DNA from: Bradyrhizobium sp. Ash2021
Lineage (GTDB): Bacteria > Pseudomonadota > Alphaproteobacteria > Rhizobiales > Xanthobacteraceae
Length of the DNA stretch: 64,000 bases
Direction: 5' to 3'
Assembly (NCBI RefSeq): GCF_031202265.1
Contig: NZ_CP100604.1
Span: forward strand, 2,958,501-3,022,500
The notes beneath the pieces are model-generated. The model saw nothing but the letters and a program-made list of their open reading frames with translations, was not told the origin of the DNA and searched no databases. Position 1 is the stretch's first letter. The number at the start of each line of letters is the position of its first letter. Of the stretch, positions 9,817-18,881 are shown in pieces. Made by a program: the position numbers and the translations under genes.

Positions 9817-9962
9817 TGACCGCGCACCCATCCGCCGGCGCACAGACATGGCTTCAGAGGGTCGGCTGGCTTGTTCTGATCTGGGCGGCCAGCGTCCTGG
9901 CGCTGGGTGTTGTCGCGGGCCTTTTCAGAGTGGTGATGAATCTCGCCGGGCTGACCGTGTGA
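9816..9962 (+). CDS. DUF2474 small membrane peptide of the bd-type oxidase (CydX-like)
   Basis: The product is 48 aa with a single hydrophobic helix (GWLVLIWAASVLALGVVAG). Its ATG overlaps the cioB TGA stop by one base (TGATG). A short one-helix gene directly after cydB/cioB is the usual place of CydX or DUF2474 subunits, which stabilise the oxidase hemes. I assign it by position and shape. Confidence 0.8.
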   Translation: MTAHPSAGAQTWLQRVGWLVLIWAASVLALGVVAGLFRVVMNLAGLTV

Positions 9963-10066
9963 AGTTCAAAAAAACTCGCGCACATTGCCGTCGTGTCCCG
10001 GCATTGCGTCAGCGTTTAGGGAAGTATGTATGCCGGGAATGCTACCGCACTTGGGACGACGATTGA
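9959..10066 (+). CDS. Possible 35-aa basic peptide overlapping the oxidase operon
   Basis: A GTG at 9959 overlaps the DUF2474 stop (GTGTGA) and opens a 35-aa frame, basic at first and ending RTWDDD. It has cysteines in HC and later CREC, loosely like half a zinc ribbon. Such overlaps often mark real coupled genes, but no homologue is recalled and it could be chance. Confidence 0.3.
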   Translation: MKFKKTRAHCRRVPALRQRLGKYVCRECYRTWDDD

Positions 10067-10095
10067 AATACCGGTGACTGAGGAGTAGATTGTAC

Positions 10096-10170
10096 ATGCA
10101 AGATGATGATCCAAGCCAGGCTGTGGTGGCGGTATCGCCACGGCCTGATGGGGGAGGGCTGCCTTCATGA
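10096..10170 (+). CDS. Possible 24-aa leader peptide before the formate dehydrogenase genes
   Basis: An ATG at 10096 follows a GAGGAG site (10080-10085). The 24-codon frame ends in a TGA that overlaps the ATG of the Tat peptide gene at 10167 (ATGA). The frame includes the perfect hairpin GTGGCG-GTAT-CGCCAC at 10126-10141. It may be a coupled leader or simply part of the untranslated leader. Confidence 0.3.
   Translation: MQDDDPSQAVVAVSPRPDGGGLPS
10126..10141 (+). promoter_or_regulatory. Short hairpin in the fdh leader
   Basis: GTGGCG and CGCCAC form a six-base-pair stem with a GTAT loop, 26 bases before the Tat peptide start. No T-run follows, so it is not a classic terminator. It could affect leader folding or translation. 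Confidence 0.3.
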
Positions 10171-10376
10171 AGGAGCGCCTCAAGACGATTATCCACCGGC
10201 GCGATTTGTTTCGCTTTGCGATTGCCAGTGCTGGAGCAGCGACCGCGAGCACCTTGGTGCTGGAGCCGGCGGCAGCCAAACCTGTCGATCTCAAAGATAA
10301 GCGCAGGGCGCGCTATCAGGCCAACTCCGCCGAGGTTCAGGACTTCTACCGCGTCAATCGCTATCCCGCCCGGTAA
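10167..10376 (+). CDS. Formate dehydrogenase-region Tat-signal peptide
   Basis: The product is 69 aa. The N-terminus has a twin-arginine motif (HRRDLFRFA) followed by a hydrophobic stretch rich in Ala, then a short charged tail ending in YRVNRYPAR. Small Tat-targeted proteins of this kind typically open fdh operons just before the catalytic subunit (the formate_TAT family); their function is not established. It lies 11 bases before fdhA. Confidence 0.8.
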   Translation: MKERLKTIIHRRDLFRFAIASAGAATASTLVLEPAAAKPVDLKDKRRARYQANSAEVQDFYRVNRYPAR

Positions 10377-10387
10377 GGGAGACGTTC

Positions 10388-13342
10388 ATGCTGATCAAAA
10401 GGTCGGAGCGTCATCGAAACCGCGGAAGCCTCGGCGGCGAACCGTTAACTGAATCAAGTGGCGATCTGGATCGACGTGGCTTCCTGAAGCGTTCCGGTCT
10501 CGCTGTCGGGGCGCTGGCGGCGCTGGGCGACCTGCCGCTCGGCGGCATCCGCAAGGCGGAAGCCGGTCCGCCTGCTCCAGCGGGCGCCACGGTTACGACG
10601 CGCAAGAATATCTGCACGCATTGCTCGGTCGGTTGTTCGGTGATTGCAAAAGTCGCGAACGGCGTATGGATCGGGCAGGAGCCTGACTACGACAGTCCGA
10701 TCAATCGTGGATCACATTGCTGCAAGGGCGCTGCGGTTCGCGACGACGTGCTGAGCCAGCGCCGGCTGCGTTATCCCGTGAAGCTTGTGAACGGCAAATG
10801 GGTTCGCCTGTCCTGGGAAAAAGCGATCGATGAGATCGGCGACAAGCTGCTAGAGATTCGCGCTAAGTCGGGACCGGATTCGGTCTATTGGCTTGGCTCG
10901 GCCAAGTTCACCAACGAGGCTGCCTATCTCAACCGAAAGCTCGCGGCGTTCTGGGGGACGAACAACTCGGACCACCAGGCACGCATCTGCCACTCCACGA
11001 CGGTCACCGGCGTCGCCAATACCTGGGGTTATGGCGCGATGACCAACAGTTACAATGATATCCGCAACGCCAAGACCATTTTGATCATGGGCGGCAACCC
11101 TGCGGAAGCGCATCCGGTTTCGCTCCAGCATATCCTCGAGGGGAAAGAGCTGAACCGTGCCAACATGATCGTCATCGATCCGCGCATGACACGGACCGCC
11201 GCGCACGCCACCGAGTACGTTCGCGTCCGTCCCGGCACGCACATCGCGACGATCTATGGCATGCTCTGGCACATTTTTGAGAATGGCTGGGAAGACAAGG
11301 AATTTCTCAGCCAGCGCGTCTACGGCGTGGACGAAATCCGCAAACAAGTTGCCAGGTGGACCCCTGCAGAGGTCGAGCGCGTGACGGGCTTGCCGGAAGC
11401 GCAGGTCAAGCATGTTGCGGAGGTATTCGCGAAGCAGAAGCCGGCGACATTGATCTGGGCAATGGGGCAGACCCAATTCACGACCGGTACGGCGAATGTT
11501 CGCGCGAGCTGCATTCTCTTGCTGGCGACCGGCAATGTCGGGCATGCCGGAGGCGGAGCGAATATTTTCCGCGGCCATACCAATGTGCAGGGCGCCACCG
11601 ATCTCGGCCTCGATGTGACGTCATTGCCGCTCTATTACGGTCTCACCCAGGATGCCTGGCAGCACTGGTGCCGGGTTTGGGAGGTGGACTACGGTTGGAT
11701 GGCGTCACGGTTCGCCAGCAAGACGCTGATGGAAGCGCCGGGTATCCCGAGTACGCGCTGGTTTGACGCGACGCTGTTGCCCAAGGATCAGGTGACGCAG
11801 CCGGACAACGTACAGGCGATGTTCATCATGGGCCATGGCGTCAACACGATCACCCGAATGCCGGAGGCGAAGCGAGGAATCGAAAAGCTTGAATTGCTGG
11901 TTGTGTGCGATCCCTATCCGACGGCGTGGTCGGTGCTCTCGGAACGCAAGAATGGCATCTATCTCTTGCCGGCCTGCACCAGCTTCGAGATGGATGGTTC
12001 GCGGACCGCCTCAAATCGCTCGCTGCAATGGGGCGAGAAGATCGTGGACCCGGTCTTTGAATCGAAGAACGACTACGACACGATGTACATGCTAGCCCGC
12101 AAGTTCGGCTTCGCTGACCGGATGTTCAAGAACATCAAGGTCCAGAACGGGGCAGTATCGGCTGAAGACATTCTTCGCGAGATCAACCGCGGCGGCTGGT
12201 CCACCGGCTATTGCGGCCAATCGCCGGAGCGGCTCAAGGCTCACATGAAGAACCAGGCCAAGTTCGACCTCGTCACCATGCGGGCGCCAAAAGACGACCC
12301 GGAGGTGGGCGGGGATTATTATGGTCTGCCATGGCCGTGCTGGGGCACGCCCGAGTTCAGGCACCCGGGGACGCCGATTCTCTACAACACTAATCTGTCG
12401 ATCAAGGAAGGCGGCGGGACATTCCGCGCGCGATTTGGCGTGGAACGCGTCGTCAAGCGCAAGGTGATGGAGAACGGTCAGGAGATCGAAAGAGAACAAC
12501 ACGATAACCTGCTCGCCGAGGGCTCTTATTCGGTCGGTTCCGAGATCAAGGACGGATATCCGGAATTCACTCTCGCGGTGCTGAAGAAGCTGGGTTGGGA
12601 CAAGGACCTCACGGCGCAGGAAATGGAGATTATCAAGCGTGTCAATTCCGCCAATCCCGATGCGGTATCCTGGTCGCTCGATCTTTCCGGTGGCATTCAG
12701 CGGGTCGCGATCGAGCATGGTTGTTCGCCTTACGGCAATGCCAAGGCGCGCATGATTGCCTGGAATTTGCCTGATCCAATTCCTGTGCACCGCGAGCCGA
12801 TTTACACGCCGCGTCCGGATCTTGTTGCGGACTATCCGACTTTGCCGGACGCCCGGCAGTTCCGCGTCCCCAATATCGGTTTCACGGTACAAAAGGCCGC
12901 GGTCGACCGCGGTATTGCCAAACAATTTCCCTTGATTCTCAGTTCAGGCCGTCTGGTTGAGTTTGAAGGCGGCGGCGAGGAGACGCGTTCGAACAAATGG
13001 CTCGCCGAGTTGAAGCAGGAAATGTTTGTCGAAATCAATCCGGCGGACGCAGGCGCCCGCGGAATCAAGGATGGCGGGTGGGTCTGGGTAACCGGAGCCG
13101 AGAACAGTTCGAAAGCGCGCATGAAGGCGGTCGTGACCGAGAGGGTCGGTAAAGGAGTGACGTGGATGCCCTATCACTTTGCCGGCTGGTTCGAGGGCGC
13201 CGATCTGCGCGCCAAATATCCCGGAGGTGCCGATCCCTTCGTGCTCGGCGAGAGCGTGAACACAATGACGACCTACGGATACGATCCGGCGACCGGCATG
13301 CAGGAGCCGAAGGCGACGCTTTGTCAGATCAGGGCCGCGTAG
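10388..13342 (+). CDS. fdhA: Formate dehydrogenase catalytic subunit, Mo/W-bis-MGD, cysteine type
   Basis: The product is 984 aa. A Tat signal (DRRGFLKRSGLAVGALAALG) indicates folded export to the periplasm. It is followed by the [4Fe-4S] cysteine set (CTHCSVGCSV and GSHCCKG). The metal ligand position that is selenocysteine in E. coli FdnG is cysteine here (about Cys201 in ARICHSTTV, with neighbouring His202), so no Sec machinery is needed. It oxidises formate to CO2 and passes electrons to FdhB. Molybdopterin domains fill the rest, ending in a dinucleotide-binding domain (NTMTTYGYDPATGMQEPK). It is in line with fdhB and the cytochrome b gene. Confidence 0.95.
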   Translation: MLIKRSERHRNRGSLGGEPLTESSGDLDRRGFLKRSGLAVGALAALGDLPLGGIRKAEAGPPAPAGATVTTRKNICTHCSVGCSVIAKVANGVWIGQEPDYDSPINRGSHCCKGAAVRDDVLSQRRLRYPVKLVNGKWVRLSWEKAIDEIGDKLLEIRAKSGPDSVYWLGSAKFTNEAAYLNRKLAAFWGTNNSDHQARICHSTTVTGVANTWGYGAMTNSYNDIRNAKTILIMGGNPAEAHPVSLQHILEGKELNRANMIVIDPRMTRTAAHATEYVRVRPGTHIATIYGMLWHIFENGWEDKEFLSQRVYGVDEIRKQVARWTPAEVERVTGLPEAQVKHVAEVFAKQKPATLIWAMGQTQFTTGTANVRASCILLLATGNVGHAGGGANIFRGHTNVQGATDLGLDVTSLPLYYGLTQDAWQHWCRVWEVDYGWMASRFASKTLMEAPGIPSTRWFDATLLPKDQVTQPDNVQAMFIMGHGVNTITRMPEAKRGIEKLELLVVCDPYPTAWSVLSERKNGIYLLPACTSFEMDGSRTASNRSLQWGEKIVDPVFESKNDYDTMYMLARKFGFADRMFKNIKVQNGAVSAEDILREINRGGWSTGYCGQSPERLKAHMKNQAKFDLVTMRAPKDDPEVGGDYYGLPWPCWGTPEFRHPGTPILYNTNLSIKEGGGTFRARFGVERVVKRKVMENGQEIEREQHDNLLAEGSYSVGSEIKDGYPEFTLAVLKKLGWDKDLTAQEMEIIKRVNSANPDAVSWSLDLSGGIQRVAIEHGCSPYGNAKARMIAWNLPDPIPVHREPIYTPRPDLVADYPTLPDARQFRVPNIGFTVQKAAVDRGIAKQFPLILSSGRLVEFEGGGEETRSNKWLAELKQEMFVEINPADAGARGIKDGGWVWVTGAENSSKARMKAVVTERVGKGVTWMPYHFAGWFEGADLRAKYPGGADPFVLGESVNTMTTYGYDPATGMQEPKATLCQIRAA

Positions 13343-13354
13343 GGGAGCAGAGCC

Positions 13355-13957
13355 ATGGCGCGGATGAAATTCCTTTGCGACGCTGACCGCTGCATCGATT
13401 GCAATGCCTGCGTTACCGCATGCAAGAACGAGAACGAAGTGCCTTGGGGCATCAATCGCCGGCGTGTTGTCACCATCAACGATGGCAAGCCCGGCGAACG
13501 GTCGGTATCGATGGCCTGCATGCACTGCACCGACGCGCCCTGTGCCGCGGTCTGTCCGGTGAGCTGCATCTACCCGACCGACGACGGGATTGTGCTGCAT
13601 TCGAAGGATTTGTGCATCGGCTGCGGCTACTGCTTCTATGCCTGCCCATTCGGCGCGCCGCAGTATCCCAAAGTCGGCAATTTCGGTTCGCGCGGAAAGA
13701 TGGACAAATGCACCTATTGCGCGGGTGGCGGCGGCACGGAAGCGCCTGGTAGTGCCGCTGAGTTCGAAAAATACGGTTCCAATCGCTTCGGCGAAGGTAA
13801 GCTGCCGCTGTGCGCCGAGATGTGTTCCACCAAGTCGCTGCTTGCCGGCGACGGTGACATCATTGCCCAGATCTACAAGGAACGGGTTCTCAAACGTGGT
13901 TACGGCTCCGGCGCCTGGGGCTGGATGACCGCTTATCATGAGGATGTCGAAGTCTGA
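13355..13957 (+). CDS. fdhB: Formate dehydrogenase iron-sulfur subunit
   Basis: The product is 200 aa with four ferredoxin-type cysteine clusters. Clear sets are CIDCNACVTACK, CMHCTDAPCAAVCP, CIGCGYCFYACP and the split CTYC/CAEMC pair. It carries electrons from FdhA to the membrane cytochrome b. It has no signal peptide of its own, so it is presumably exported as a complex with the Tat-bearing FdhA. Unlike E. coli FdnH, no C-terminal membrane anchor helix is seen. The start lies 12 bases after fdhA. Confidence 0.93.
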   Translation: MARMKFLCDADRCIDCNACVTACKNENEVPWGINRRRVVTINDGKPGERSVSMACMHCTDAPCAAVCPVSCIYPTDDGIVLHSKDLCIGCGYCFYACPFGAPQYPKVGNFGSRGKMDKCTYCAGGGGTEAPGSAAEFEKYGSNRFGEGKLPLCAEMCSTKSLLAGDGDIIAQIYKERVLKRGYGSGAWGWMTAYHEDVEV

Positions 13958-14002
13958 CAGGAAATGCGGGGTGAACGAGCCGTCACCCGGAGTAATGTCG
14001 TC

Positions 14003-15001
14003 ATGATTTGCTTCGCACGTACTCGTCTTCCGATCGTCGCCGCGCTGCTGTTTTTGGCAATGGTTGCGGCTCCGGCGTTTGCACAGAAGCTCGGCCCGGA
14101 TGGCGCGCCGAACCCGACGGCAAGCGTCACGGCTCAACGCGACCTGCTGATGCAGGCGCCGCGCATCGAGGGGCGCATTGACATCCCGGACCGAAAGGCC
14201 AGCGTGCTGATCCAGCCGGCGGGACGGACCTGGGACTATTTCCACGAGGTGCTGCTGCACTGGGTCGCTGCGGTTGTGATCCTCGGCACCATCGTTCTGC
14301 TGGGCGCCGCCTATCTCATCATGGGTCGGATCCGGATTTCGGCGGGGCGGTCCGGGCGCACCGTGCTCCGATTTCGGGCCTTTGAGAGATTTTCGCATTG
14401 GCTCACGGCGGTGTCCTTTGTCATCCTTGCCCTCACCGGGCTCAACATAACCTTCGGCAAGATCGTGTTGTTACCCGTGACCGGCCCAGAGGCCTTCTCG
14501 GAGATTTCGCAGATCGCCAAGTATGTCCACAATTTCACCAGCTTCTCGTTTGTGGCCGGCCTCGTCCTTATCATCGCGATCTTTTTCAAGGACAACCTTC
14601 CCAGGAGGGTAGATATCGAATGGCTTAAGCGAGGTGGCGGATTCATCAAGTCGATACACGCGCCCGCCGGACGCTTCAATCTGGGCGAGAAGGCGGTCTA
14701 CTGGCTTTCACTGACCGCAGGCCTGGCAGTCTCGGTTTCCGGCTTTCTGTTGCTGTTTCCGTTTTACGAAACCAACATCGCCGAGATGCAACTTGCGCAG
14801 GTGGTGCACGCCGTCGTCGCCGTGCTGTTCATTGCGTTGATCCTCGCCCACATCTACATCGGTACGCTTGGGATGGAGGGCGCATTCGAAGCGATGGGCA
14901 CGGGCGAAGTGGATGTCAACTGGGCCAAGGAACATCACGACGTCTGGCTGGCCGAACAATTAGAGAGGCGGAATACCAGGCAATCCGCACCGGCGGAATA
15001 G
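14003..15001 (+). CDS. fdhC: Formate dehydrogenase cytochrome b subunit
   Basis: The product is 332 aa from ATG 14003, which has GGAG at proper distance and gives a clean signal peptide (IVAALLFLAMVAAPAFA). An earlier in-frame ATG at 13964 is possible. After a periplasmic segment there are four core helices holding the heme-ligand histidines of the FdnI/FdoI family (FERFSHWLTAVSF, YVHNFTSFSFV, VVHAVVAVLFIALILAHIYIG). It accepts electrons from FdhB and reduces quinone in the inner membrane. Confidence 0.92.
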   Translation: MICFARTRLPIVAALLFLAMVAAPAFAQKLGPDGAPNPTASVTAQRDLLMQAPRIEGRIDIPDRKASVLIQPAGRTWDYFHEVLLHWVAAVVILGTIVLLGAAYLIMGRIRISAGRSGRTVLRFRAFERFSHWLTAVSFVILALTGLNITFGKIVLLPVTGPEAFSEISQIAKYVHNFTSFSFVAGLVLIIAIFFKDNLPRRVDIEWLKRGGGFIKSIHAPAGRFNLGEKAVYWLSLTAGLAVSVSGFLLLFPFYETNIAEMQLAQVVHAVVAVLFIALILAHIYIGTLGMEGAFEAMGTGEVDVNWAKEHHDVWLAEQLERRNTRQSAPAE

Positions 15002-15059
15002 TTCGATCGCACCAATAATTCATCTCTCAGAGTTCAGCGCCGGAAAGGCATCCGGGAAA

Positions 15060-16835
15060 ATGCAAGACTCTCAGCCCACTCTGGGCAACCATGCGGATCC
15101 AGCGATGTCTGCCTTGCAGGCAGCGGCTGCTGTACCGACGCCGGACATGCTTTTCGTGCGCTTCGACAGCTCCGGTATCATCCTCGTGTATGGACGGGAC
15201 GAAACCGCGATCGAGGCCGGAGAATTGCTCAAAGAGCATCTCGACGTTACCGTTCTGATCACGCCGCCTGCCTTGATCGCATGCCCCGGCGGTACTGACT
15301 TTCCCGTTGTGAAAGGAAAGGTCGCGATCGCGAGAGGCCATTTTGGCGCTTTCGATCTGGTCATTGATGATTTCGCGGAGCCTGAGCTGTCGTCGCGCGG
15401 TGCATTGCTGTACGGACCGGCGCGCAACGGCGCGCAATCGCGTTGCGACATCATCCTGGATCTTTCCGGCGGATCGCCGCTATTTTCGGCAGCCGACCTT
15501 CGTGACGGCTATCTGCGCGTCGATCCGAACAACCGGTCTGCCATGCTGGAGGCGGTGCTCAAAGCACGAGATCTCACGGGCACGTTCGAGAAACCTCGGT
15601 ACGTTGCCTTCGATGCATCGCTGTGTGCGCATTCGCGCTCGAATATCGTTGGCTGCAGGCGGTGCCTTGATCTTTGTCCGGCGGGCGCCATCATGCCGGC
15701 GGGCGATCATGTGGCGATCAACCCGCACGTCTGCGCCGGTTGCGGGCAATGCGCGGCAGCTTGCCCGACAGGGGCGGCATCCTACGCAATGCCGCCGCCG
15801 GATGTGCTGCTGCGGAAGCTGCGGGCGATGTTGCTTACCTATCGCAGAGCAGGTGGCACGCATCCGGTGGTTCTGTTCCATGATCAGGCGCACGGGACTC
15901 CCATGCTCGAAGCCCTGGCGCAGTTCGGCGATGGATTGCCGGCGCATGTGTTGCCGTTCTCCGTCAATGAGACCACGCAGATTGGACTGGAGAGCATCGT
16001 GGCGGGCTTTGCATATGGAGCATCTGCCATCCGCTTCCTGCTGCGGGACAGGCCACGTCACGATGTCTCCGGGTTGAGGCAGACGGTCGCACTGGCAGAG
16101 CCGATCCTGCAAGGTCTGGGCTTCACCGGCCCGCGCATTGCAATGCTGGAGACCGACGATCCGGATGTGGTCGGTGTCGCCTTGCGAGAGGTTCCATCGA
16201 TGCCGTCAGCGCCGCGGCCGGCAAGCTTTCAGGCCACGGGGGGCAAGCGCGAAGTATTGCGATTCGCGCTGCGGGAACTCCACCGGGCGGCTTTTGACCC
16301 TGTCGACGTTATCGCGCTGCCAAAGGGCGCGCCGTTCGGCGCGGTGGAAGTCGACGCCGCTGACTGCACGCTTTGCCTGGCCTGCGTGTCGGCGTGCCCG
16401 ACCGGTGCGCTGCGAGACGATCCGGAACGACCGATGTTACGCTTCATCGAAGATGCCTGCGTGCAATGCGGGCTATGCCAGGCGACTTGCCCGGAACAGG
16501 TCATTACTCTGAAGCCCCAAATCGACTTCCGCGCGGCCACGGCTCCCGCCCGTGTGCTGAAGGAGGAGGAGCCGTTCTGCTGTATCCGGTGCAACAAGCC
16601 GTTCGGAGTGAAGAGCACCATCGATCGTGTCGTAGCTAAACTCGAGGGCAGACACTGGATGTATACAGGTTCGTCGCGCCGCGCCGACCTTATCAAGATG
16701 TGCGAGGACTGCCGAGTCGCTGTCGTCTCCGAAGGGCATTTTGATCCTTATGGCGCACCGGATCGCTCGGTCCGTACCACCGACGATTATCTGCGGGAAC
16801 GTGACCGGATCGACAAGCGGGAGCCGCGCACGTGA
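15060..16835 (+). CDS. Cytosolic poly-ferredoxin protein of the fdh accessory operon
   Basis: The product is 591 aa with no signal peptide. The N-terminal ~160 residues have no clear cluster motif. Four [4Fe-4S] ferredoxin motifs follow in two pairs: CRRCLDLCPAGA and CAGCGQCAAACPTGA at about 200-240, then CTLCLACVSACPTGA and CVQCGLCQATCPEQ at about 440-480. More cysteine pairs lie near the C-terminus (CCIRCNKPFG, CEDC). It may deliver electrons or clusters during FdhA maturation or form a second electron outlet; this is inferred from context. The stop overlaps the next gene's GTG start (GTGA). Confidence 0.85.
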   Translation: MQDSQPTLGNHADPAMSALQAAAAVPTPDMLFVRFDSSGIILVYGRDETAIEAGELLKEHLDVTVLITPPALIACPGGTDFPVVKGKVAIARGHFGAFDLVIDDFAEPELSSRGALLYGPARNGAQSRCDIILDLSGGSPLFSAADLRDGYLRVDPNNRSAMLEAVLKARDLTGTFEKPRYVAFDASLCAHSRSNIVGCRRCLDLCPAGAIMPAGDHVAINPHVCAGCGQCAAACPTGAASYAMPPPDVLLRKLRAMLLTYRRAGGTHPVVLFHDQAHGTPMLEALAQFGDGLPAHVLPFSVNETTQIGLESIVAGFAYGASAIRFLLRDRPRHDVSGLRQTVALAEPILQGLGFTGPRIAMLETDDPDVVGVALREVPSMPSAPRPASFQATGGKREVLRFALRELHRAAFDPVDVIALPKGAPFGAVEVDAADCTLCLACVSACPTGALRDDPERPMLRFIEDACVQCGLCQATCPEQVITLKPQIDFRAATAPARVLKEEEPFCCIRCNKPFGVKSTIDRVVAKLEGRHWMYTGSSRRADLIKMCEDCRVAVVSEGHFDPYGAPDRSVRTTDDYLRERDRIDKREPRT

Positions 16836-17368
16836 AACTGCTGCGGACCATTCAACTCGACGCCTCCGACTCGTTTGTCTTCGACCGGGCCGCCGCCCCG
16901 GGCGAATGGGCAGTATCCGGCGCATTCGCCTTCCTCAACCGGGACATTCCGGCGCTGCCGGGCAAAACCCGCGCGGCGTTTCGCGCCGGCTTTTTGGGGC
17001 TGAGCTCACTCGGGCGTTCCACGCTGGTTCAGATCGTCGATGCCACCGAGCAAGACCATGCGGATGTAGTTGATTTGCTTGCCGCGCAACTGGTCGGGGA
17101 ATTTGGTGCACCTGACCTCGTCTCGGCGAGCAACGCTGCCAGGGAGGAGGTCGCATTTGCAGCGTCGCTCTGCGATCATCCTGCCGGCGTCGTTGTCGCG
17201 GTGACACGGAGCGTCGAGGGCGGGTCGATCCGCGAGGTGTTCCGATCATTACGTCCCGCTGCGCAGTCGCCGTCGCGGGCCTTCCATTTCGTGGAGGTGG
17301 TTGGAGGAGAGCAGGATCCGGACGAACATCTCGACCTTGCGACGCTACGGGAAGGAACACGCCCTTGA
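16832..17368 (+). CDS. DUF6505-like protein of the fdh accessory operon
   Basis: The product is 178 aa, soluble, from a GTG that overlaps the ferredoxin stop codon. There are no cofactor motifs. The sequence is mixed alpha/beta, with FDRAAAPGEWAVSGAFAF near the start and an acidic C-terminal region. I recall this position in Bradyrhizobium fdh clusters being filled by a DUF6505 protein; function is unknown. Its stop overlaps the TTG start of the next gene, so translation is coupled. Confidence 0.75.
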   Translation: MKLLRTIQLDASDSFVFDRAAAPGEWAVSGAFAFLNRDIPALPGKTRAAFRAGFLGLSSLGRSTLVQIVDATEQDHADVVDLLAAQLVGEFGAPDLVSASNAAREEVAFAASLCDHPAGVVVAVTRSVEGGSIREVFRSLRPAAQSPSRAFHFVEVVGGEQDPDEHLDLATLREGTRP

Positions 17369-18381
17369 GCGGGAAGCATGATTTCTGGCTAACTTGCGGC
17401 CATCATCTGCTCGATCGCGACGCCGCGGGAAGGCTGATCCTCACGGACGAATTCCTGAAGGTGTATTTGGCTCGCGCCGAACTGGTTCCGCCGCCCGAAG
17501 CCTGTCCGGTCGAACGCCGGCTTCACGATATCTTGCTGAGCAATCCACGGCAGGCGGTAACCTCGTCGCAGATCGCCGCCATCGCAGATCCGGATGCGCG
17601 TGAAAACTGGGAGATGATGATTGCCTGGCGCAATCATCTGGTGAGGTATCGCACCCTAGAATCGGCTTATCTGGAAATCGTGCGACGCAATATCAAACTG
17701 CCACAGGTTTTTGTTGGGCAGTTGATACAGGTCATTCTGCGCAACGCGCTGAATGATTGCACCGATGCGTTTATTCTGCGGGCTGCCGAGATGTTCTTTC
17801 GTCCGCAGAAGCTGACGCTCGAAGGCAACTCGATCATCGCCTGGGATGAGGAGACCGCGGGAAGCGTTTCCGACCGGCGGCACCAGTCGCCCCTGTTTGC
17901 CTTGCTGGGATTACCGGCGGCGATCGAGGCCGACGTGCTCACCGATATCACGGTCGACAGCTACTGGAAGCGCAGCGACCGATTCGACATGGGGCTGGAT
18001 CTGACAGCCGGACAACGTGGATCGGCCGCGCTGGGCCAGGTGATCGCGCGCTGGATATTGCACTTGCTTGCCGTGGACGTCGCGGTCGAACCGCTGACGA
18101 AACTGCGCGACGCACCGCTGTCATGGTATGTCGGGCTGAGTGCCGACGCGACGCGGATCGGCGACGCGATCTGGAATGGAAATGACATGGATAGTGCGCT
18201 GCAGGCGCGGCTCGTCGGCTTGTATCGGTTGAGTTTCCACAATCCGTCAGATGTGATCGAGAAGGTCAGAGGAGAGCCGGTGTATCTGCTGGCGGCCATG
18301 ACGGCCGACGAAGTGCTGTGGTTGAAGCCGCAAAACCTCGTGACTGGCTTGCCGATCCGTTGCGAGGAGGCCGCGAATTGA
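17365..18381 (+). CDS. DUF6352-like protein of the fdh accessory operon
   Basis: The product is 338 aa, soluble, with a TTG start in a TTGA overlap. Opening residues FWLTCGHHLLDRD and a helical, hydrophobic-rich body fit what I recall as DUF6352, found beside formate dehydrogenase genes in Rhizobiales. No catalytic motif is obvious. It is plausibly a maturation or assembly factor, inferred only from operon position. Its stop overlaps the TTG of the DUF3305 gene. Confidence 0.75.
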   Translation: MSGKHDFWLTCGHHLLDRDAAGRLILTDEFLKVYLARAELVPPPEACPVERRLHDILLSNPRQAVTSSQIAAIADPDARENWEMMIAWRNHLVRYRTLESAYLEIVRRNIKLPQVFVGQLIQVILRNALNDCTDAFILRAAEMFFRPQKLTLEGNSIIAWDEETAGSVSDRRHQSPLFALLGLPAAIEADVLTDITVDSYWKRSDRFDMGLDLTAGQRGSAALGQVIARWILHLLAVDVAVEPLTKLRDAPLSWYVGLSADATRIGDAIWNGNDMDSALQARLVGLYRLSFHNPSDVIEKVRGEPVYLLAAMTADEVLWLKPQNLVTGLPIRCEEAAN

Positions 18382-18881
18382 GATCGACCACACTTGTGAG
18401 CATTCCGGTGGGTGTCATCGTCGAACGGCGTCGAGCGAAGAGCGTTTGGGCCGAATTTCTGTGGCGACCCGTTTCGGTGCTTGCCGGGAAACCCTCGGCC
18501 GAACCGTGGACAGTGCTCGATGTGCAGGCGGAAAGCGTGTTGTTTTACGCAGGCGAGGCTGTGATCGAATTGCACCGAACCGAGTCGACCTTTTACCGCG
18601 ACAATCTCGCGTCCGACACACCCAGGCTGTGGGTGGTCTTGAGCCCCACCAGATCGGATCCGCCTCTCGAGCTTCTCGCAGTGACGGCCGATCCAGCGGA
18701 GGGTGAGGGTTTCACGGATACGGGCAGCAACCTCGTAGAGACGGTGCCGATGCCGCGGGACATCCAGGCGATCGTCGGCCAATTCATCGCCACACATCAT
18801 GTTGAGCGGCCCTTCATCAAGCGCCGGCGTGGGCCTGCCGAATTCGGCCGTCAAAAGGACGGGCAAGGGAACGAGACATGA
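18378..18881 (+). CDS. DUF3305 protein of the fdh accessory operon
   Basis: The product is 167 aa from the TTG at 18378 that overlaps the preceding stop. The opening VSIPVGVIVERRRAKSVWAE is characteristic of DUF3305, where a beta-strand is followed by a conserved Glu-Arg-Arg and Trp. The middle has a conserved ELHRTE...Y..NL segment. The family occurs almost only next to formate dehydrogenase genes, usually paired with DUF3306, as here. Its function is unproven. Confidence 0.85.
   Translation: MRSTTLVSIPVGVIVERRRAKSVWAEFLWRPVSVLAGKPSAEPWTVLDVQAESVLFYAGEAVIELHRTESTFYRDNLASDTPRLWVVLSPTRSDPPLELLAVTADPAEGEGFTDTGSNLVETVPMPRDIQAIVGQFIATHHVERPFIKRRRGPAEFGRQKDGQGNET

Noticed and set aside
10985-10993. 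Selenocysteine site in formate dehydrogenase
   Set aside because: The codon at the metal ligand position is TGC, cysteine, and the frame needs no TGA read-through.
12944-14398. Long leftward open frame (484 aa) antisense to the fdh genes
   Set aside because: It lies opposite well-supported fdhA/fdhB genes, has an Arg/His-rich chance composition and no ribosome site; high GC produces such shadows.
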